Assembly (NCBI RefSeq): GCF_000013365.1
Contig: NC_007778.1
Location: 1,116,001-1,180,000 of the forward strand
DNA from: Rhodopseudomonas palustris HaA2
GTDB lineage: Bacteria > Pseudomonadota > Alphaproteobacteria > Rhizobiales > Xanthobacteraceae
Direction of reading: 5' to 3'
DNA length: 64,000 nucleotides
Made by a program: the position numbers and the translations under genes. Shown one piece after another: positions 1-9,206 of this stretch. The notes under the pieces were generated by a model. The model saw only the letters and a list, made by a program, of their open reading frames with translations, searched no databases and was not told where the DNA came from. The stretch's first letter is position 1; the number at the start of each line of letters is the position of its first letter.

Positions 1-1
1 G

Positions 2-127
2 ACCCCGATCACGATGGAAGAGCTGGAAGGCATGCTGCTCGACTTCGGCATCATGAAGACCGACGAGCAGGCGCTGGCCGAGCTCGCCGAGAAGGAAGCC
101 GCCAAGGCGGCCGCCGCCACCGCCTGA
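2..127 (+). CDS. nifH: Nitrogenase iron protein, C-terminal end (partial)
   Basis: Only the last 41 residues are in the window; the frame is open at base 2 and stops with TGA at 125-127. The segment reads [18 protein letters not shown] and ends in an Ala/Lys-rich tail, as alphaproteobacterial NifH proteins do. NifH is the homodimeric [4Fe-4S] ATPase that passes electrons to the NifDK protein and also takes part in FeMo-cofactor maturation. nifD follows 66 bp downstream on the same strand, which is the standard nifHDK order. The nifH promoter lies outside the window. Confidence 0.9.
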
Positions 128-139
128 TCCATCAGCCGG

Positions 140-162
140 GCCGGCCGCCTTGCGCGGCCGGC
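140..162 (+). other. Stem-loop in the nifH-nifD gap
   Basis: A perfect 9-bp stem (GCCGGCCGC / GCGGCCGGC) with a 5-nt loop sits 13 bases after the nifH stop. There is no U-run, so it is not a typical intrinsic terminator. Stem-loops in nifH-nifD gaps are known in other diazotrophs to stabilise nifH mRNA or lower read-through, giving more NifH than NifDK. That role is inferred here. Confidence 0.6.
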
Positions 163-193
163 TCCCCGGCGGCCCCTTACACGAGGAACAACG

Positions 194-1657
194 ATGAGCA
201 CCGCAGTCGCAGAATCCCCCGCGGACATCAAGGAACGCAACAAGCAGCTGATCGGCGAAGTCCTGGAAGCCTATCCGGACAAGTCCGCCAAGCGCCGCGC
301 CAAGCACCTCAACACCTACGAGGCCGAAAAGGCCGAGTGTTCGGTCAAGTCCAACATCAAGTCGATCCCCGGCGTGATGACGATCCGCGGCTGCGCCTAC
401 GCCGGCTCCAAGGGCGTGGTGTGGGGTCCGATCAAGGACATGGTCCACATCAGCCATGGTCCGGTCGGCTGCGGCCAGTATTCCTGGGGTTCGCGCCGCA
501 ACTACTACAAGGGCAACACCGGCATCGACACCTTCGGCACGATGCAGTTCACCTCCGACTTCCAGGAGAAGGACATCGTCTTCGGCGGTGACAAGAAGCT
601 CGGCAAGATCATCGACGAAATTCAGGACCTGTTCCCGCTGAACCGCGGCATCTCGGTGCAGTCGGAATGCCCGATCGGCCTGATCGGCGACGACATCGAG
701 GCGGTCTCCAAGGCCAAGACCAAGCAATACGACGGCAAGCCGATCATCCCGGTGCGCTGCGAAGGCTTCCGCGGCGTGTCGCAGTCGCTCGGCCATCACA
801 TCGCCAACGACGTGATCCGCGACTGGGTGTTCGACAAGGCCGGCGACAAGGTCGCCACCTTCGAATCGACCCCCTACGACGTCGCGATCATCGGCGACTA
901 CAACATCGGCGGCGACGCCTGGGCCTCGCGCATCCTGCTCGAGGAAATGGGTCTGCGCGTGATCGCGCAGTGGTCCGGCGACGGCACCATCGCCGAGCTG
1001 GAGAACACCCCGAAGGCGAAGCTGAACATCCTGCATTGCTACCGCTCGATGAACTACATCACGCGGCACATGGAAGAGAAGTTCGGGATCCCGTGGGTCG
1101 AGTACAATTTCTTCGGCCCGACCAAGATCGAAGCCTCGCTGCGAGAGATCGCCGCGAAATTCGACGACAAGATCAAGGAAGGCGCCGAGCGCGTCATCGC
1201 CAAATACAAGCCGCGGATGCAGGCGATCGTCGATCGTTATCGCCCGCGCCTCGAAGGCAAGAAGGTCATGCTCTATGTCGGCGGCCTGCGTCCGCGGCAC
1301 GTCATCGGCGCCTACGAAGACCTCGGCATGGAAGTGGTCGGCACCGGCTATGAATTCGGCCACAACGACGACTATCAGCGCACCACCCACTACGTGAAAG
1401 ACGGCACGCTGATCTACGACGACGTCACCGGCTACGAATTCGAGAAGTTCGTCGAGAAGGTCCGGCCCGATCTGGTCGGCTCCGGCATCAAGGAAAAGTA
1501 CATCTTCCAGAAGATGGGTGTGCCGTTCCGCCAGATGCATTCGTGGGACTATTCCGGCCCGTATCACGGCTATGACGGCTTCGCCATCTTCGCCCGCGAC
1601 ATGGACATCGCCATCAACGCTCCGATCTGGAAGCTGACCAAGGCACCTTGGAGCTGA
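194..1657 (+). CDS. nifD: Nitrogenase MoFe protein alpha subunit
   Basis: This is the 487-residue alpha chain of the alpha2beta2 MoFe protein, the site of N2 reduction. P-cluster ligands appear as Cys67 (IRGCAYAG), Cys93 ([11 protein letters not shown]) and the Cys of [12 protein letters not shown]. FeMo-cofactor ligands appear as Cys282 (LHCYRSMNY) and His449 (QMHSWDYSG), matching Cys275 and His442 of Azotobacter vinelandii with a constant offset. The start at 194 follows a GAGGAA Shine-Dalgarno sequence about 6 bases upstream. Length and content are normal for Mo-nitrogenase; nothing suggests a V or Fe-only enzyme, and no delta-subunit gene is present. It is co-transcribed with nifH and nifK. 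Confidence 0.99.
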   Translation: MSTAVAESPADIKERNKQLIGEVLEAYPDKSAKRRAKHLNTYEAEKAECSVKSNIKSIPGVMTIRGCAYAGSKGVVWGPIKDMVHISHGPVGCGQYSWGSRRNYYKGNTGIDTFGTMQFTSDFQEKDIVFGGDKKLGKIIDEIQDLFPLNRGISVQSECPIGLIGDDIEAVSKAKTKQYDGKPIIPVRCEGFRGVSQSLGHHIANDVIRDWVFDKAGDKVATFESTPYDVAIIGDYNIGGDAWASRILLEEMGLRVIAQWSGDGTIAELENTPKAKLNILHCYRSMNYITRHMEEKFGIPWVEYNFFGPTKIEASLREIAAKFDDKIKEGAERVIAKYKPRMQAIVDRYRPRLEGKKVMLYVGGLRPRHVIGAYEDLGMEVVGTGYEFGHNDDYQRTTHYVKDGTLIYDDVTGYEFEKFVEKVRPDLVGSGIKEKYIFQKMGVPFRQMHSWDYSGPYHGYDGFAIFARDMDIAINAPIWKLTKAPWS

Positions 1658-1687
1658 AGGTTCTGAGCTGAACCAACTCGTCACACA

Positions 1688-1714
1688 GGCTTCCGGTGCG
1701 ATCCACCGGAAGCC
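1688..1714 (+). other. Stem-loop in the nifD-nifK gap
   Basis: An 11-bp perfect inverted repeat (GGCTTCCGGTG / CACCGGAAGCC) with a 5-nt loop lies between the nifD stop and the nifK start. No U-run follows. It may be an mRNA stability or processing element within the nifHDK transcript. The structure is directly visible; the function is inferred. Confidence 0.6.
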
Positions 1715-1749
1715 CCGTGTCCCCGAATTCCTTGGGAAAGAACATCAAC

Positions 1750-3309
1750 ATGACCGAGACCGCAGAAAAGATCCGGGATCATTTCGATCTCTTCCATCAG
1801 CCCGAATACGCGGACATGATGGACAACAAGCGCAAGCAGTTCGAGAACGCCGTCGGCGAAGCCGAAGTCGCGCGCGTGTCGGATTGGACCAAGACCAAGG
1901 AATATCAGGAGAAGAACTTCGCTCGTGAAGCCCTGGTCATCAACCCGGCCAAGGCCTGCCAGCCGCTCGGCGCGGTGTTCGCCGCGGTGGGCTTCGAGAA
2001 GACGCTGCCGTTCGTGCACGGCTCGCAGGGCTGCGTCGCGTATTATCGCAGCCACTTCTCGCGGCACTTCAAGGAGCCGACCTCCTGCGTCTCGTCGTCG
2101 ATGACCGAGGACGCCGCGGTGTTCGGCGGCCTCAACAACATGATCGACGGCCTGGCCAATTCCTACGCGCTGTACAAGCCGAAGATGATCGCGGTGTCGA
2201 CCACCTGCATGGCCGAAGTGATCGGCGACGACCTCAACGCCTTCATCAAGAACGCGAAGGAAAAGGGCTCGGTTCCGCAGGACTTCGACGTCACCTACGC
2301 CCACACCCCGGCGTTCGTCGGCAGCCACATCACCGGCTACGACAACACCATGAAGGGCGTGGTCGAGCACTTCTGGGACGGCAAGTCCGGCACCACGCCG
2401 AAGCTCGAGCGCCAGCCCAACGAGTCGGTCAACTTCCTCGGCGGCTTCGACGGCAACACCGTCGGCAACATCCGCGAGGTCAAGCGCATCTTCGAACTGA
2501 TGGGCGTCGACTACACCATCTTCGGCGACAATAGCGACGTCTGGGACACCCCGGCCGACGGCGAATTCCGGATGTATGACGGCGGCACCACGCTGGAGCA
2601 GGCCGCCAACGCCATCCACGCCAAGGGCACGATCTCGATGCAGGAATTCTGCACCGAAAAGACGCTGGCGACGATCGCGGCGCACGGCCAGGAAGTGGTC
2701 GCGCTCAACAGCCCGATCGGCATCACCGGCACCGACCGCTTTCTGCAGGCGGTGTCGCGGATCACCGGCAAGGCGATCCCCGAAGCGCTGACCAAGGAGC
2801 GCGGCCGGCTGGTCGACGCCATCGGCGACTCCTCGGCGCACATCCACGGCAAGAAGTTCGCGATCTTCGGCGATCCGGACCTGTGCTACGGCCTGGCCGA
2901 ATTCATCCTCGAACTCGGCGGCGAACCGACCCACATCCTCGCTACCAACGGCAACAAGAACTGGGAAGTGAAGGTCAACGAGCTCCTGGCGTCCTCGCCG
3001 TTCGGCACGAACTGCAAGGTCTATCCCGGCAAGGATCTCTGGCACCTGCGCTCGCTGCTGTTCACCGAGCCGGTCGACTTCATGATCGGCAACACCTACG
3101 GCAAGTATCTCGAGCGCGACACCGGCACGCCGCTGATCCGCATGGGCTTCCCGGTGTTCGATCGCCACCACCATCACCGCTCGCCGATCTGGGGCTACCA
3201 GGGCACGATGAACGTGCTGGTCAAGATCCTCGACAAGATCTTCGACGAAATGGACAAGGCCACCAACATCGCCGGCAAGACCGACCTGTCCTTCGACATC
3301 ATCCGCTGA
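1750..3309 (+). CDS. nifK: Nitrogenase MoFe protein beta subunit
   Basis: This 519-residue beta chain pairs with NifD and supplies the other half of the P-cluster. Cys70 (AKACQPLG) and Cys95 ([10 protein letters not shown]) sit exactly at the numbering of the Azotobacter P-cluster ligands, and the third Cys is in [14 protein letters not shown] chose the ATG at 1750 ([12 protein letters not shown]) over an in-frame start at 1696. The earlier start would place the whole nifD-nifK stem-loop inside the coding sequence, whereas the later one has a GGGAAAG Shine-Dalgarno and makes the ligand numbering canonical. The C-terminus (DLSFDIIR) is intact. Confidence 0.98.
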   Translation: MTETAEKIRDHFDLFHQPEYADMMDNKRKQFENAVGEAEVARVSDWTKTKEYQEKNFAREALVINPAKACQPLGAVFAAVGFEKTLPFVHGSQGCVAYYRSHFSRHFKEPTSCVSSSMTEDAAVFGGLNNMIDGLANSYALYKPKMIAVSTTCMAEVIGDDLNAFIKNAKEKGSVPQDFDVTYAHTPAFVGSHITGYDNTMKGVVEHFWDGKSGTTPKLERQPNESVNFLGGFDGNTVGNIREVKRIFELMGVDYTIFGDNSDVWDTPADGEFRMYDGGTTLEQAANAIHAKGTISMQEFCTEKTLATIAAHGQEVVALNSPIGITGTDRFLQAVSRITGKAIPEALTKERGRLVDAIGDSSAHIHGKKFAIFGDPDLCYGLAEFILELGGEPTHILATNGNKNWEVKVNELLASSPFGTNCKVYPGKDLWHLRSLLFTEPVDFMIGNTYGKYLERDTGTPLIRMGFPVFDRHHHHRSPIWGYQGTMNVLVKILDKIFDEMDKATNIAGKTDLSFDIIR

Positions 3310-3360
3310 TGCCGAAGGCGATACCAAAGTCTCGGACTACCTGATCCTCAGGAGCGTCGC

Positions 3361-4827
3361 ATGAGCCGTCTCGCAGACAAGATCCAAGATGTCTTCAACG
3401 AGCCCGGCTGTGCGGACAATCAGGCCAAGTCCGAGAAGCAACGCAAGAAGGGCTGCAGCAAACCGCTGCAGCCCGGCGGCGCGGCCGGCGGCTGCGCCTT
3501 CGACGGCGCCAAGATCGCGCTGCAGCCGATCGTCGACGTCGCCCATCTGGTGCACGGCCCGATCGCCTGCGAAGGCTCGTCCTGGGACAATCGCGGCACC
3601 AAATCGTCGGGCTCGAAGCTGTATCGCACCGGCTTCACCACCGACATGAGCGAGAACGACGTGGTGTTCGGCGGCGAGAAGCGGCTGTTCCGGTCGATCA
3701 GGGAAATCATCGAGAAGTACGACCCGCCCGCGGTGTTCGTGTATCAGACCTGCGTGCCGGCGATGATGGGCGACGACATCGTCGCGGTCTGTAAGGTGGC
3801 GGCCGAGAAATTCGGCAAGCCCTGCATCCCGATCATCGCGCCGGGCTTCGTCGGCCCGAAGAATCTCGGCAACAAGCTCGCCGGCGAGGCGATGCTCGAC
3901 TACGTGATCGGCACGCAGGAGCCGGAGGTCACCACCCCCTACGACATCAACATCATCGGCGAATACAACGTCGCCGGCGAATTGTGGCAGGTCAAGCCGC
4001 TGCTCGACGAGCTCGGCATCCGCATCCTGTCCTGCCTGTCGGGCGACGCGCGCTATCACGAGGTCGCGCAGTCGCATCGCGCCCGCGCCGCCATGATGGT
4101 GTGCTCGACCGCGATGATCAACGTCGCCCGCAAGATGCAGGAGCGCTACGGCATTCCGTATTTCGAGGGCTCGTTCTACGGCATCACCGACACCTCGGAT
4201 TCGCTGCGGCAGATCGCACGGCTGCTGATCGCGCGCGGCGCCGATGCCGAGCTGATGGACCGCGTCGAGGCGCTGATCGCGCGCGAGGAGGCCAAGGCCT
4301 GGGCCGCCATCAAGGCCTATACGCCGCGGCTCGCAGGCAAGAAAGTGCTGCTGATCACCGGCGGCGTGAAGTCGTGGTCGGTGGTGCTGGCGCTGCAGGA
4401 AGCCGGGCTCACCATCGTCGGCACCAGCGTCAAGAAATCGACCAAGGAGGACAAGGAGCGGCTCAAGGAGATGAGTCCCGACGTCCATCTGATCGACGAT
4501 CTGCGGCCGCGCGAAATGTACAAGATGCTGAAAGAGGCGCAGGCCGACATAATGTTGTCCGGCGGCCGCTCGCAATTCGTCGCGCTGAAGGCGCGGATGC
4601 CCTGGATGGATATCAACCAGGAACGCTCTTACGCGTATTGCGGCTATGTCGGCATTGTCGAGATGGTGCGGCAGATCGACAAGGCGCTGTCGAACCCGAT
4701 CTGGCAGCAGGTCCGCTCGGCGCCGCCGTGGGACGAAGTGAGCTGGGAGACCCGCGCCGACGCCGCCAATGCCGCCGACGACGCACAGCGCGCCGCCGAG
4801 GCCGCACCCGCCGCAAAGGTCGCGTGA
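3361..4827 (+). CDS. nifE: FeMo-cofactor scaffold protein NifE
   Basis: This 488-residue NifD paralogue forms the NifE2N2 scaffold on which the NifB-cofactor is matured by adding Mo and homocitrate. The P-cluster-like Cys positions are kept (AGGCAFDGA near the N-terminus, then IACEGSSWD and [12 protein letters not shown]). [13 protein letters not shown] segment occupies the NifD cofactor-Cys region. The start at 3361 has an AGGAG Shine-Dalgarno 6 bases upstream. The C-terminus carries an Ala-rich tail. The stop is one base from the nifN start, so the pair is probably translationally coupled. Confidence 0.97.
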   Translation: MSRLADKIQDVFNEPGCADNQAKSEKQRKKGCSKPLQPGGAAGGCAFDGAKIALQPIVDVAHLVHGPIACEGSSWDNRGTKSSGSKLYRTGFTTDMSENDVVFGGEKRLFRSIREIIEKYDPPAVFVYQTCVPAMMGDDIVAVCKVAAEKFGKPCIPIIAPGFVGPKNLGNKLAGEAMLDYVIGTQEPEVTTPYDINIIGEYNVAGELWQVKPLLDELGIRILSCLSGDARYHEVAQSHRARAAMMVCSTAMINVARKMQERYGIPYFEGSFYGITDTSDSLRQIARLLIARGADAELMDRVEALIAREEAKAWAAIKAYTPRLAGKKVLLITGGVKSWSVVLALQEAGLTIVGTSVKKSTKEDKERLKEMSPDVHLIDDLRPREMYKMLKEAQADIMLSGGRSQFVALKARMPWMDINQERSYAYCGYVGIVEMVRQIDKALSNPIWQQVRSAPPWDEVSWETRADAANAADDAQRAAEAAPAAKVA

Positions 4828-4828
4828 C

Positions 4829-6205
4829 ATGGCCAGGATCGTGACATCGACCAAGTCCTGCACCGTCAATCCGCTGCGGATGAGTCGGCCGCTCGGCGCG
4901 GCGCTGGCCTTGATGGGGCTGCGCAATGCGATGCCGCTGCTGCACGGCTCGCAGGGCTGCACCTCGTTCGGCCTGGTGCTGTTCGTGCGGCATTTCCGCG
5001 AACAGATCCCGATGCAGACCACCGCGATGAGCGAAGTCGCCACCGTGCTCGGCGGCTTCGAGAATGTCGAGCAGGCGATCGTCAACATCGTCGGCCGCAC
5101 CCAGCCGGACGTGATCGGGATCTGCACCACGGGCGTCACCGAGATCAAGGGCGACGACCTCGACGGCTTCATCAAGGACGTCCGCCGCAAGCATCCCGAA
5201 CTCGCGCATGTCGCGCTGGTGCCGGTGTCGACGCCGGACTTCAAGGGCGCGTTCGAGGACGGCTTCGCCAGCACCGTGGCGAAGATCGTCGAGCTGCTGG
5301 TCGAGGCGCCAGCGCCGGGCGCCGCGCGCGATCCGGCGCGGCTCAACGTGCTGGCCGGCAGCCATCTGACGCCGGGCGATATCGACGAGCTGCGCGACGT
5401 CATCGAGGCGTTCGGCCTGGTGCCGACCTTCCTGCCGGACATTTCCGGCTCGCTCGACGGCCATCTGCCGGACGACTTCACCCCGACCACCCATGGCGGC
5501 GTCTCGGTCCCCGAGGTCGCGGCGATGGGCGGCGCGGCGCATACGCTGGCGCTCGGCGAGCAGATGCGCAAGGCCGCGGCCGCGCTCGAGGCCAAGGCCG
5601 GCGTGCCGTTCACGCTGCTGCGGCGGCTCACCGGGCTCGCGGCCGGCGACGAACTGATGGCGACGCTGGCCAAGATCAGCGGCCGGCCGGTGCCGCCGAA
5701 ATATCGCCGGCAGCGCAGCCAGCTGGTCGACGCCATGCTCGACGGCCACTTCTATTTCGGCGGCAAGCAGGTCGCGATCGGCGCCGAGCCGGACATGCTG
5801 CTGAATATCGGCGGCTGGCTCGCCGACATGGGCTGCACGATCGAGGCTGCGGTAACGACGACCAACTCGCAGGCGCTTTCGCAGGTGCCGGCCGACGAGG
5901 TGCTGATCGGCGATCTGGAAGATCTGGAGAGCCGCGCCGAGGAGTGCGATCTGCTGCTGACGCATTCGCACGGCAGGCAAGCCGCCGAGCGGCTCGGCGT
6001 GCCGCTGTTCCGCGTCGGCATTCCGATGTTCGATCGGCTCGGCGCCGCGCATCAGGTCGTGGTCGGCTATCGCGGCAGCCGCGATCTGATCTTTGCGATC
6101 GGCAATCTGTTCATCGCCGCCATCAAGGAACCGCATGTCGACGACTGGCGCAACGCCGCGATCGGCGATCGGGATCAGGTCGATGCGGCGGCTACGGCTC
6201 ATTAG
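4829..6205 (+). CDS. nifN: FeMo-cofactor scaffold protein NifN
   Basis: This 458-residue NifK paralogue is the partner of NifE in cofactor assembly. Diagnostic segments are KSCTVNPLRMSRPLGAALA, LLHGSQGCTSFG (the NifK-like Cys region) and GICTTGVTEIKGDD. The ATG at 4829 (MARIVTSTK) is chosen over an in-frame start at 4769, because family members begin here and the earlier start would overlap nifE by about 59 bp. The product acts in the cytoplasm with NifE, NifX and NifH. Confidence 0.97.
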   Translation: MARIVTSTKSCTVNPLRMSRPLGAALALMGLRNAMPLLHGSQGCTSFGLVLFVRHFREQIPMQTTAMSEVATVLGGFENVEQAIVNIVGRTQPDVIGICTTGVTEIKGDDLDGFIKDVRRKHPELAHVALVPVSTPDFKGAFEDGFASTVAKIVELLVEAPAPGAARDPARLNVLAGSHLTPGDIDELRDVIEAFGLVPTFLPDISGSLDGHLPDDFTPTTHGGVSVPEVAAMGGAAHTLALGEQMRKAAAALEAKAGVPFTLLRRLTGLAAGDELMATLAKISGRPVPPKYRRQRSQLVDAMLDGHFYFGGKQVAIGAEPDMLLNIGGWLADMGCTIEAAVTTTNSQALSQVPADEVLIGDLEDLESRAEECDLLLTHSHGRQAAERLGVPLFRVGIPMFDRLGAAHQVVVGYRGSRDLIFAIGNLFIAAIKEPHVDDWRNAAIGDRDQVDAAATAH

Positions 6206-6251
6206 GACGGACGCGAAGGAGACTGTCGATGCACAGCAACGGAGGCGCGGC

Positions 6252-6650
6252 ATGAAGGTCGCTTTTGCCACTCAGGATCTGACGCGCGTCGACGCGCATT
6301 TCGGCTGGGCCAGGAACCTCGCGATCTACGAGGTCACCGCCGAGGACCATCGCTTCGTCGAAGCGGTGCAATTCGCCGAGGAGAAGGAAGACGGCAACGA
6401 GGACAAGCTCGCGGCGAAAATCGACGCCATCCGCGATTGCGCCATCGTGTATTGCGCGGCGATCGGCGGCTCCGGCGCGGCGCGCGTCGTCGCGGCGCAG
6501 GTGCATCCGCTGAAGCTGGCGCAGCCCGAACTGATCACCGACCTGATCACCAAGCTGCAGGGCGTGCTGCGCGGCGTGCCGCCGCCGTGGCTGCGCAAGG
6601 CGCTGCTGAAGGGCGAAGAACGCAAGCTCGATTTCGCGGACGAGGTGTGA
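6252..6650 (+). CDS. nifX: NifX, FeMo-cofactor precursor carrier
   Basis: This 132-residue protein of the NifX/NifB-C-terminal family begins [20 protein letters not shown], the usual N-terminus. NifX binds NifB-co and the VK-cluster and shuttles them to or from NifEN. The ATG at 6252 follows ACGGAGG with good spacing. A longer in-frame extension back to 6093 overlaps nifN by more than 100 bp and has no family similarity, so it is rejected. The stop is one base from the next gene. Confidence 0.95.
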   Translation: MKVAFATQDLTRVDAHFGWARNLAIYEVTAEDHRFVEAVQFAEEKEDGNEDKLAAKIDAIRDCAIVYCAAIGGSGAARVVAAQVHPLKLAQPELITDLITKLQGVLRGVPPPWLRKALLKGEERKLDFADEV

Positions 6651-6651
6651 C

Positions 6652-7116
6652 ATGACCGAAGTAGCAACCACGGCCGACGCGGCGATCGACTCGCTGTTCG
6701 TCAAGGAGCTGGTCAAGCAGCTCCGCGCCCAGGACACCCACGGCGTCTGGGAGAACAAATCCGATCTCAAGCTGCTCGAGCCCTACATCATCGACAAGGC
6801 CAAGCGCCGCGAGATCCCGCTGATGGGCGATCCGGATCCCGAGACGCTGTGGCGGCTCGAGCTGTTCTACAACGCGGTGGCGCTGTCGATCGAGCGCGAG
6901 ACCAAGATCATGGTGTCGCCGATGATGAAGATGCATCACGAGGGCTTCGGCCGGATGATCCTCAGCGCCGGCCGCCTGATCGTCGTCAACAAGCACATGC
7001 GCGACGTCCACCGCTTCGGCTTCGACAATCTCGGCAAGCTCGCCGAGGAGGGCGACAAGCTGGTCGATGCCGGCGTCGAGATGATCCGCAAATTCCCCGA
7101 CGTCGCGGCGCTGTGA
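6652..7116 (+). CDS. NifX-associated nitrogen fixation protein (DUF269)
   Basis: This 154-residue protein matches the DUF269 family, which almost always follows nifX. Recognisable segments are [16 protein letters not shown], the [13 protein letters not shown] stretch and the central [15 protein letters not shown]. It is predicted to be cytoplasmic and soluble. The exact biochemical role is not established; its constant position beside nifX argues for a part in cofactor synthesis or nitrogenase maturation. The ATG directly follows the nifX stop. Confidence 0.93.
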   Translation: MTEVATTADAAIDSLFVKELVKQLRAQDTHGVWENKSDLKLLEPYIIDKAKRREIPLMGDPDPETLWRLELFYNAVALSIERETKIMVSPMMKMHHEGFGRMILSAGRLIVVNKHMRDVHRFGFDNLGKLAEEGDKLVDAGVEMIRKFPDVAAL

Positions 7117-7133
7117 AGGAAGGCGACACCCCC

Positions 7134-7340
7134 ATGTCCGATATCGACGCATTGAAGGCCGAACTGAAGAAACTGTCGGCGCGCGCCACGACGATGAAGA
7201 TGAACCTGCACGATTTGTCGGAAGAACTGCCGATCAACTGGCAGAACATCATGACCGTCGCGCAGCAGACCCACGATGCCTATGCGGCGCTCGAAGCCGC
7301 GCGAAAAGCCTTGAAGGAGCTGGAAGCCAAGGCCGCCTGA
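7134..7340 (+). CDS. Small nif-associated coiled-coil protein (DUF683 / CCE_0567 family)
   Basis: This 68-residue protein is almost entirely helical: a Lys/Leu-rich first helix (DIDALKAELKKLSARATTMK), a short turn (ELPINWQ) and a second helix rich in Ala, Glu and Lys. This fits the two-helix DUF683 proteins found between the DUF269 and ferredoxin genes in nif clusters. A structurally studied cyanobacterial member, CCE_0567, binds metal. I placed the start at MSDIDALK (7134), 17 bp after the DUF269 stop; a longer frame upstream lies inside the DUF269 gene in another phase. Confidence 0.9.
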   Translation: MSDIDALKAELKKLSARATTMKMNLHDLSEELPINWQNIMTVAQQTHDAYAALEAARKALKELEAKAA

Positions 7341-7400
7341 GCGCGGCCCGACGCACCAGCCCGAACCGCGCGGAGATTTGCCGCGCCAGGAGTAATTGCC

Positions 7401-7712
7401 ATGACGACTTTTTCATCCCGCGACGGCAAGCCGTGGGAGCCGACCTACATCACCGCGATCGACGGCGACAAGTGCATCGGTTGCGGCCGTTGCTACAAGG
7501 TCTGCTCGCGCGACGTGATGCATCTGATGGGTGTCAACGAGGACGGCGAACTGGTCGGCTGCAGCCTCGAGAACGACGATGACGACGAGGAATTCGTCCG
7601 CAAGGTGATGGTGCTGGACCAGCCCGGCAATTGCATCGGCTGTTCGGCCTGCAACCGGGTCTGTCCGAAGGATTGTCAGACCCACGTCAAGGCCAGCGAA
7701 CTCGGGCTGTAG
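7401..7712 (+). CDS. fdxB: nif-specific ferredoxin III, 2[4Fe-4S]
   Basis: This 103-residue ferredoxin has two Cys clusters, CIGCGRCYKVC and CIGCSACNRVCPKDC. They are separated by an acidic insert (ENDDDDEEF) typical of the nif-associated FdxB/ferredoxin III family. It is a likely low-potential electron carrier to nitrogenase or its assembly proteins. The start at 7401 has an AGGAG Shine-Dalgarno 8 bases upstream. It lies between the DUF683 gene and nifQ. Confidence 0.95.
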   Translation: MTTFSSRDGKPWEPTYITAIDGDKCIGCGRCYKVCSRDVMHLMGVNEDGELVGCSLENDDDDEEFVRKVMVLDQPGNCIGCSACNRVCPKDCQTHVKASELGL

Positions 7713-7720
7713 GAGCGATC

Positions 7721-8431
7721 ATGATCGGCGGGGCGAAGCAGCAAGGCGGCGAGGCGGCACCGGCGGCGCTGCCGCTGCGCGTCGTCGCGTCCGGCTTCGC
7801 GTCCTCGCCAGCGATCGTGTATCGGGCGCTGACCGGCGGCCTGCCGGCCGAGGCGCGGATCGACGACGACCGCGCCTTCGATCGCCACGTGCTGGCGTCG
7901 ATCCTGTCGGCGGCGATCACCGAACCCGGCCCGATCAACCAGCGTTGCGGACTCGGCGCCGACGATTTCGTCGCGCTGGTGACGTCGTTCTTCCCGCACA
8001 TTTCGGTGCTGTTCTCCGTGCTCGCCGCCGGCGAGCCGGACGCCGACGAGGAAGCCGCGATGGTGCGCGACCTGTTGCTCGCGCATCGCTCGACCCCGGG
8101 CGAGGTCGGACGCTGGCTCGCCACCATGGTGGCGCGCCGGGCGATGGAGCCGGATCACCTCTGGGAAGATCTCGGCCTGCGCGACCGCTCCGAGCTGACG
8201 CGGCTCTTGATGCGGCACTTCGGCCCGCTGGCCCGCGACAACATCCGCAACATGCGCTGGAAGCGGTTCTTCTATCGCAAGCTCTGCGAAGACGACGGCA
8301 TCGTGATGTGCAGCACGCCGGTGTGCTCGCAGTGCAACGACTTCGCCGAATGCTTCGGCGACGAAAGCGGCGAAAGCCGCATGGCCGGCCGCCGGCGAGA
8401 ACTGGAGCTGCGCGCCGCGGGCGTGGCGTGA
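7721..8431 (+). CDS. nifQ: NifQ, molybdenum donor for FeMo-cofactor
   Basis: This 236-residue protein carries the NifQ signature C-x4-C-x2-C-x5-C at Cys197, Cys202, Cys205 and Cys211 (CSTPVCSQCNDFAEC). In NifQ these ligate a Mo-Fe-S cluster that delivers Mo to NifEN/NifH. The ATG at 7721 follows GTAGGAG and lies 8 bases after the fdxB stop. The in-frame start at 7631 overlaps fdxB and is rejected. It is the last gene of the first nif block; a 429-bp non-coding stretch follows. Confidence 0.95.
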   Translation: MIGGAKQQGGEAAPAALPLRVVASGFASSPAIVYRALTGGLPAEARIDDDRAFDRHVLASILSAAITEPGPINQRCGLGADDFVALVTSFFPHISVLFSVLAAGEPDADEEAAMVRDLLLAHRSTPGEVGRWLATMVARRAMEPDHLWEDLGLRDRSELTRLLMRHFGPLARDNIRNMRWKRFFYRKLCEDDGIVMCSTPVCSQCNDFAECFGDESGESRMAGRRRELELRAAGVA

Positions 8432-8470
8432 GGACCCCGCAGCGCAACGTCGCCGCGAGCACGACCTGCT

Positions 8471-8683
8471 CCTTCTCCCCGCGCGCGGGGAGAAGGGTGG
8501 GATGAGGGGGCGTCGCACAGAGGCCGAGCGTCGATAGTGATTGTCGGCCGGCGAAGAGTTCTTCTCGAAACGTTCAGACTCGTTGATGCGCCCCCTCACC
8601 CGACCCGGCTCCGCTGCGCGTAGCCGGGTCGACCTCTCCCCGCGCGCGGGGAGAGGTCAGGCATTGCCTGATGAGGGGGTGAG
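8471..8683. repeat. Pair of REP-like palindromes downstream of nifQ
   Basis: Two related GC-rich palindromes: CTTCTCCCCGCGCGCGGGGAGAAG near 8473-8496, and a longer one at 8591-8683 in which CCCCCTCACC and GGGGGTGAG flank inner hairpins, including CTCTCCCCGCGCGCGGGGAGAG. They fill most of the nifQ-iscA gap and could end nifQ transcripts. The rest of the gap (8432-8470, 8511-8590, 8684-8733) holds nothing I recognise. Confidence 0.75.
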
Positions 8684-8733
8684 AGCAGACGTTAGCTGCG
8701 ATCCATTGTCGGAAACCGTCGCCTTCGCGACCA

Positions 8734-8749
8734 TGTCGCAACCCTGACA
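8734..8749 (+). promoter_or_regulatory. NifA upstream activator sequence (TGT-N10-ACA)
   Basis: TGT at 8734-8736, ten bases, then ACA at 8747-8749 is an exact match to the NifA UAS. It is centred roughly 90 bp upstream of the start point predicted from the sigma-54 promoter at 8809-8824. Confidence 0.85.
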
Positions 8750-8808
8750 TTTCCTTCCGTGATCAAAAATAGACAGCTGAATCAGCGCCTTTTTGCATCG
8801 CCACAGGC

Positions 8809-8824
8809 TGGCACGGCGGTTGCA
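8809..8824 (+). promoter_or_regulatory. Sigma-54 (-24/-12) promoter of the iscA-nifUSVW unit
   Basis: TGGCACG, four bases, TTGCA is a perfect match to the RpoN consensus. The expected start is near 8834, 27 bases before the iscA-like ATG. With the UAS at 8734 it marks a NifA-dependent operon start inside the nif cluster. Confidence 0.93.
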
Positions 8825-8860
8825 GTTACTCATGTCGGACCCAATGCACGGAGGCCGATC

Positions 8861-9181
8861 ATGATCATCCTGACCGAACAAGCCGGTAACGCCGTCAAGG
8901 CCGCGATGTCGCGCGCCGGCAAGACCGAAGGCGGACTACGCATCATGGTCGAGGCCGGCGGCTGCGCCGGCTACAAATATCTGATCGGGCTCGATCCGGC
9001 CCCGCGCTCCGACGACGCGGTCGTCGAGGCCGGCGGCGTCAAGGTGTTCGTCGATCCGGACTCGCAGCCGCTGCTCAACGGCATGACGATCGATTTCGTC
9101 GAGAGCCTCGAAGGCTCCGGCTTCACCTTCGACAACCCGAACGCCGAGAACAAATGCGGCTGCGGCAAGTCGTTCGGCTGA
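8861..9181 (+). CDS. nif-associated A-type iron-sulfur carrier (IscA/HesB family)
   Basis: This 106-residue A-type carrier has the three conserved cysteines: Cys35 (GGCAGYKY), Cys99 and Cys101 (KCGCGKSFG). Such proteins carry [4Fe-4S] or [2Fe-2S] clusters from a scaffold to target apoproteins. The gene is known as iscN, nifIscA or hesB in nif clusters. The ATG at 8861 has a CGGAGG Shine-Dalgarno, and the upstream in-frame extension contains the sigma-54 promoter, so it cannot be coding. First gene of a NifA-controlled unit that continues with nifU. Confidence 0.93.
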   Translation: MIILTEQAGNAVKAAMSRAGKTEGGLRIMVEAGGCAGYKYLIGLDPAPRSDDAVVEAGGVKVFVDPDSQPLLNGMTIDFVESLEGSGFTFDNPNAENKCGCGKSFG

Positions 9182-9206
9182 GTGCCTCAAGCCACGGAGC
9201 GTCGTC

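Noticed and set aside
6093..6251. N-terminal extension of NifX and similar long starts for nifK, nifN, nifQ, nifS, ackA and the MaoC-Pta fusion.
   Set aside because: Each extension lies inside the preceding gene or intergenic DNA in another phase, lacks family similarity and has a better Shine-Dalgarno or ATGA-coupled start downstream.
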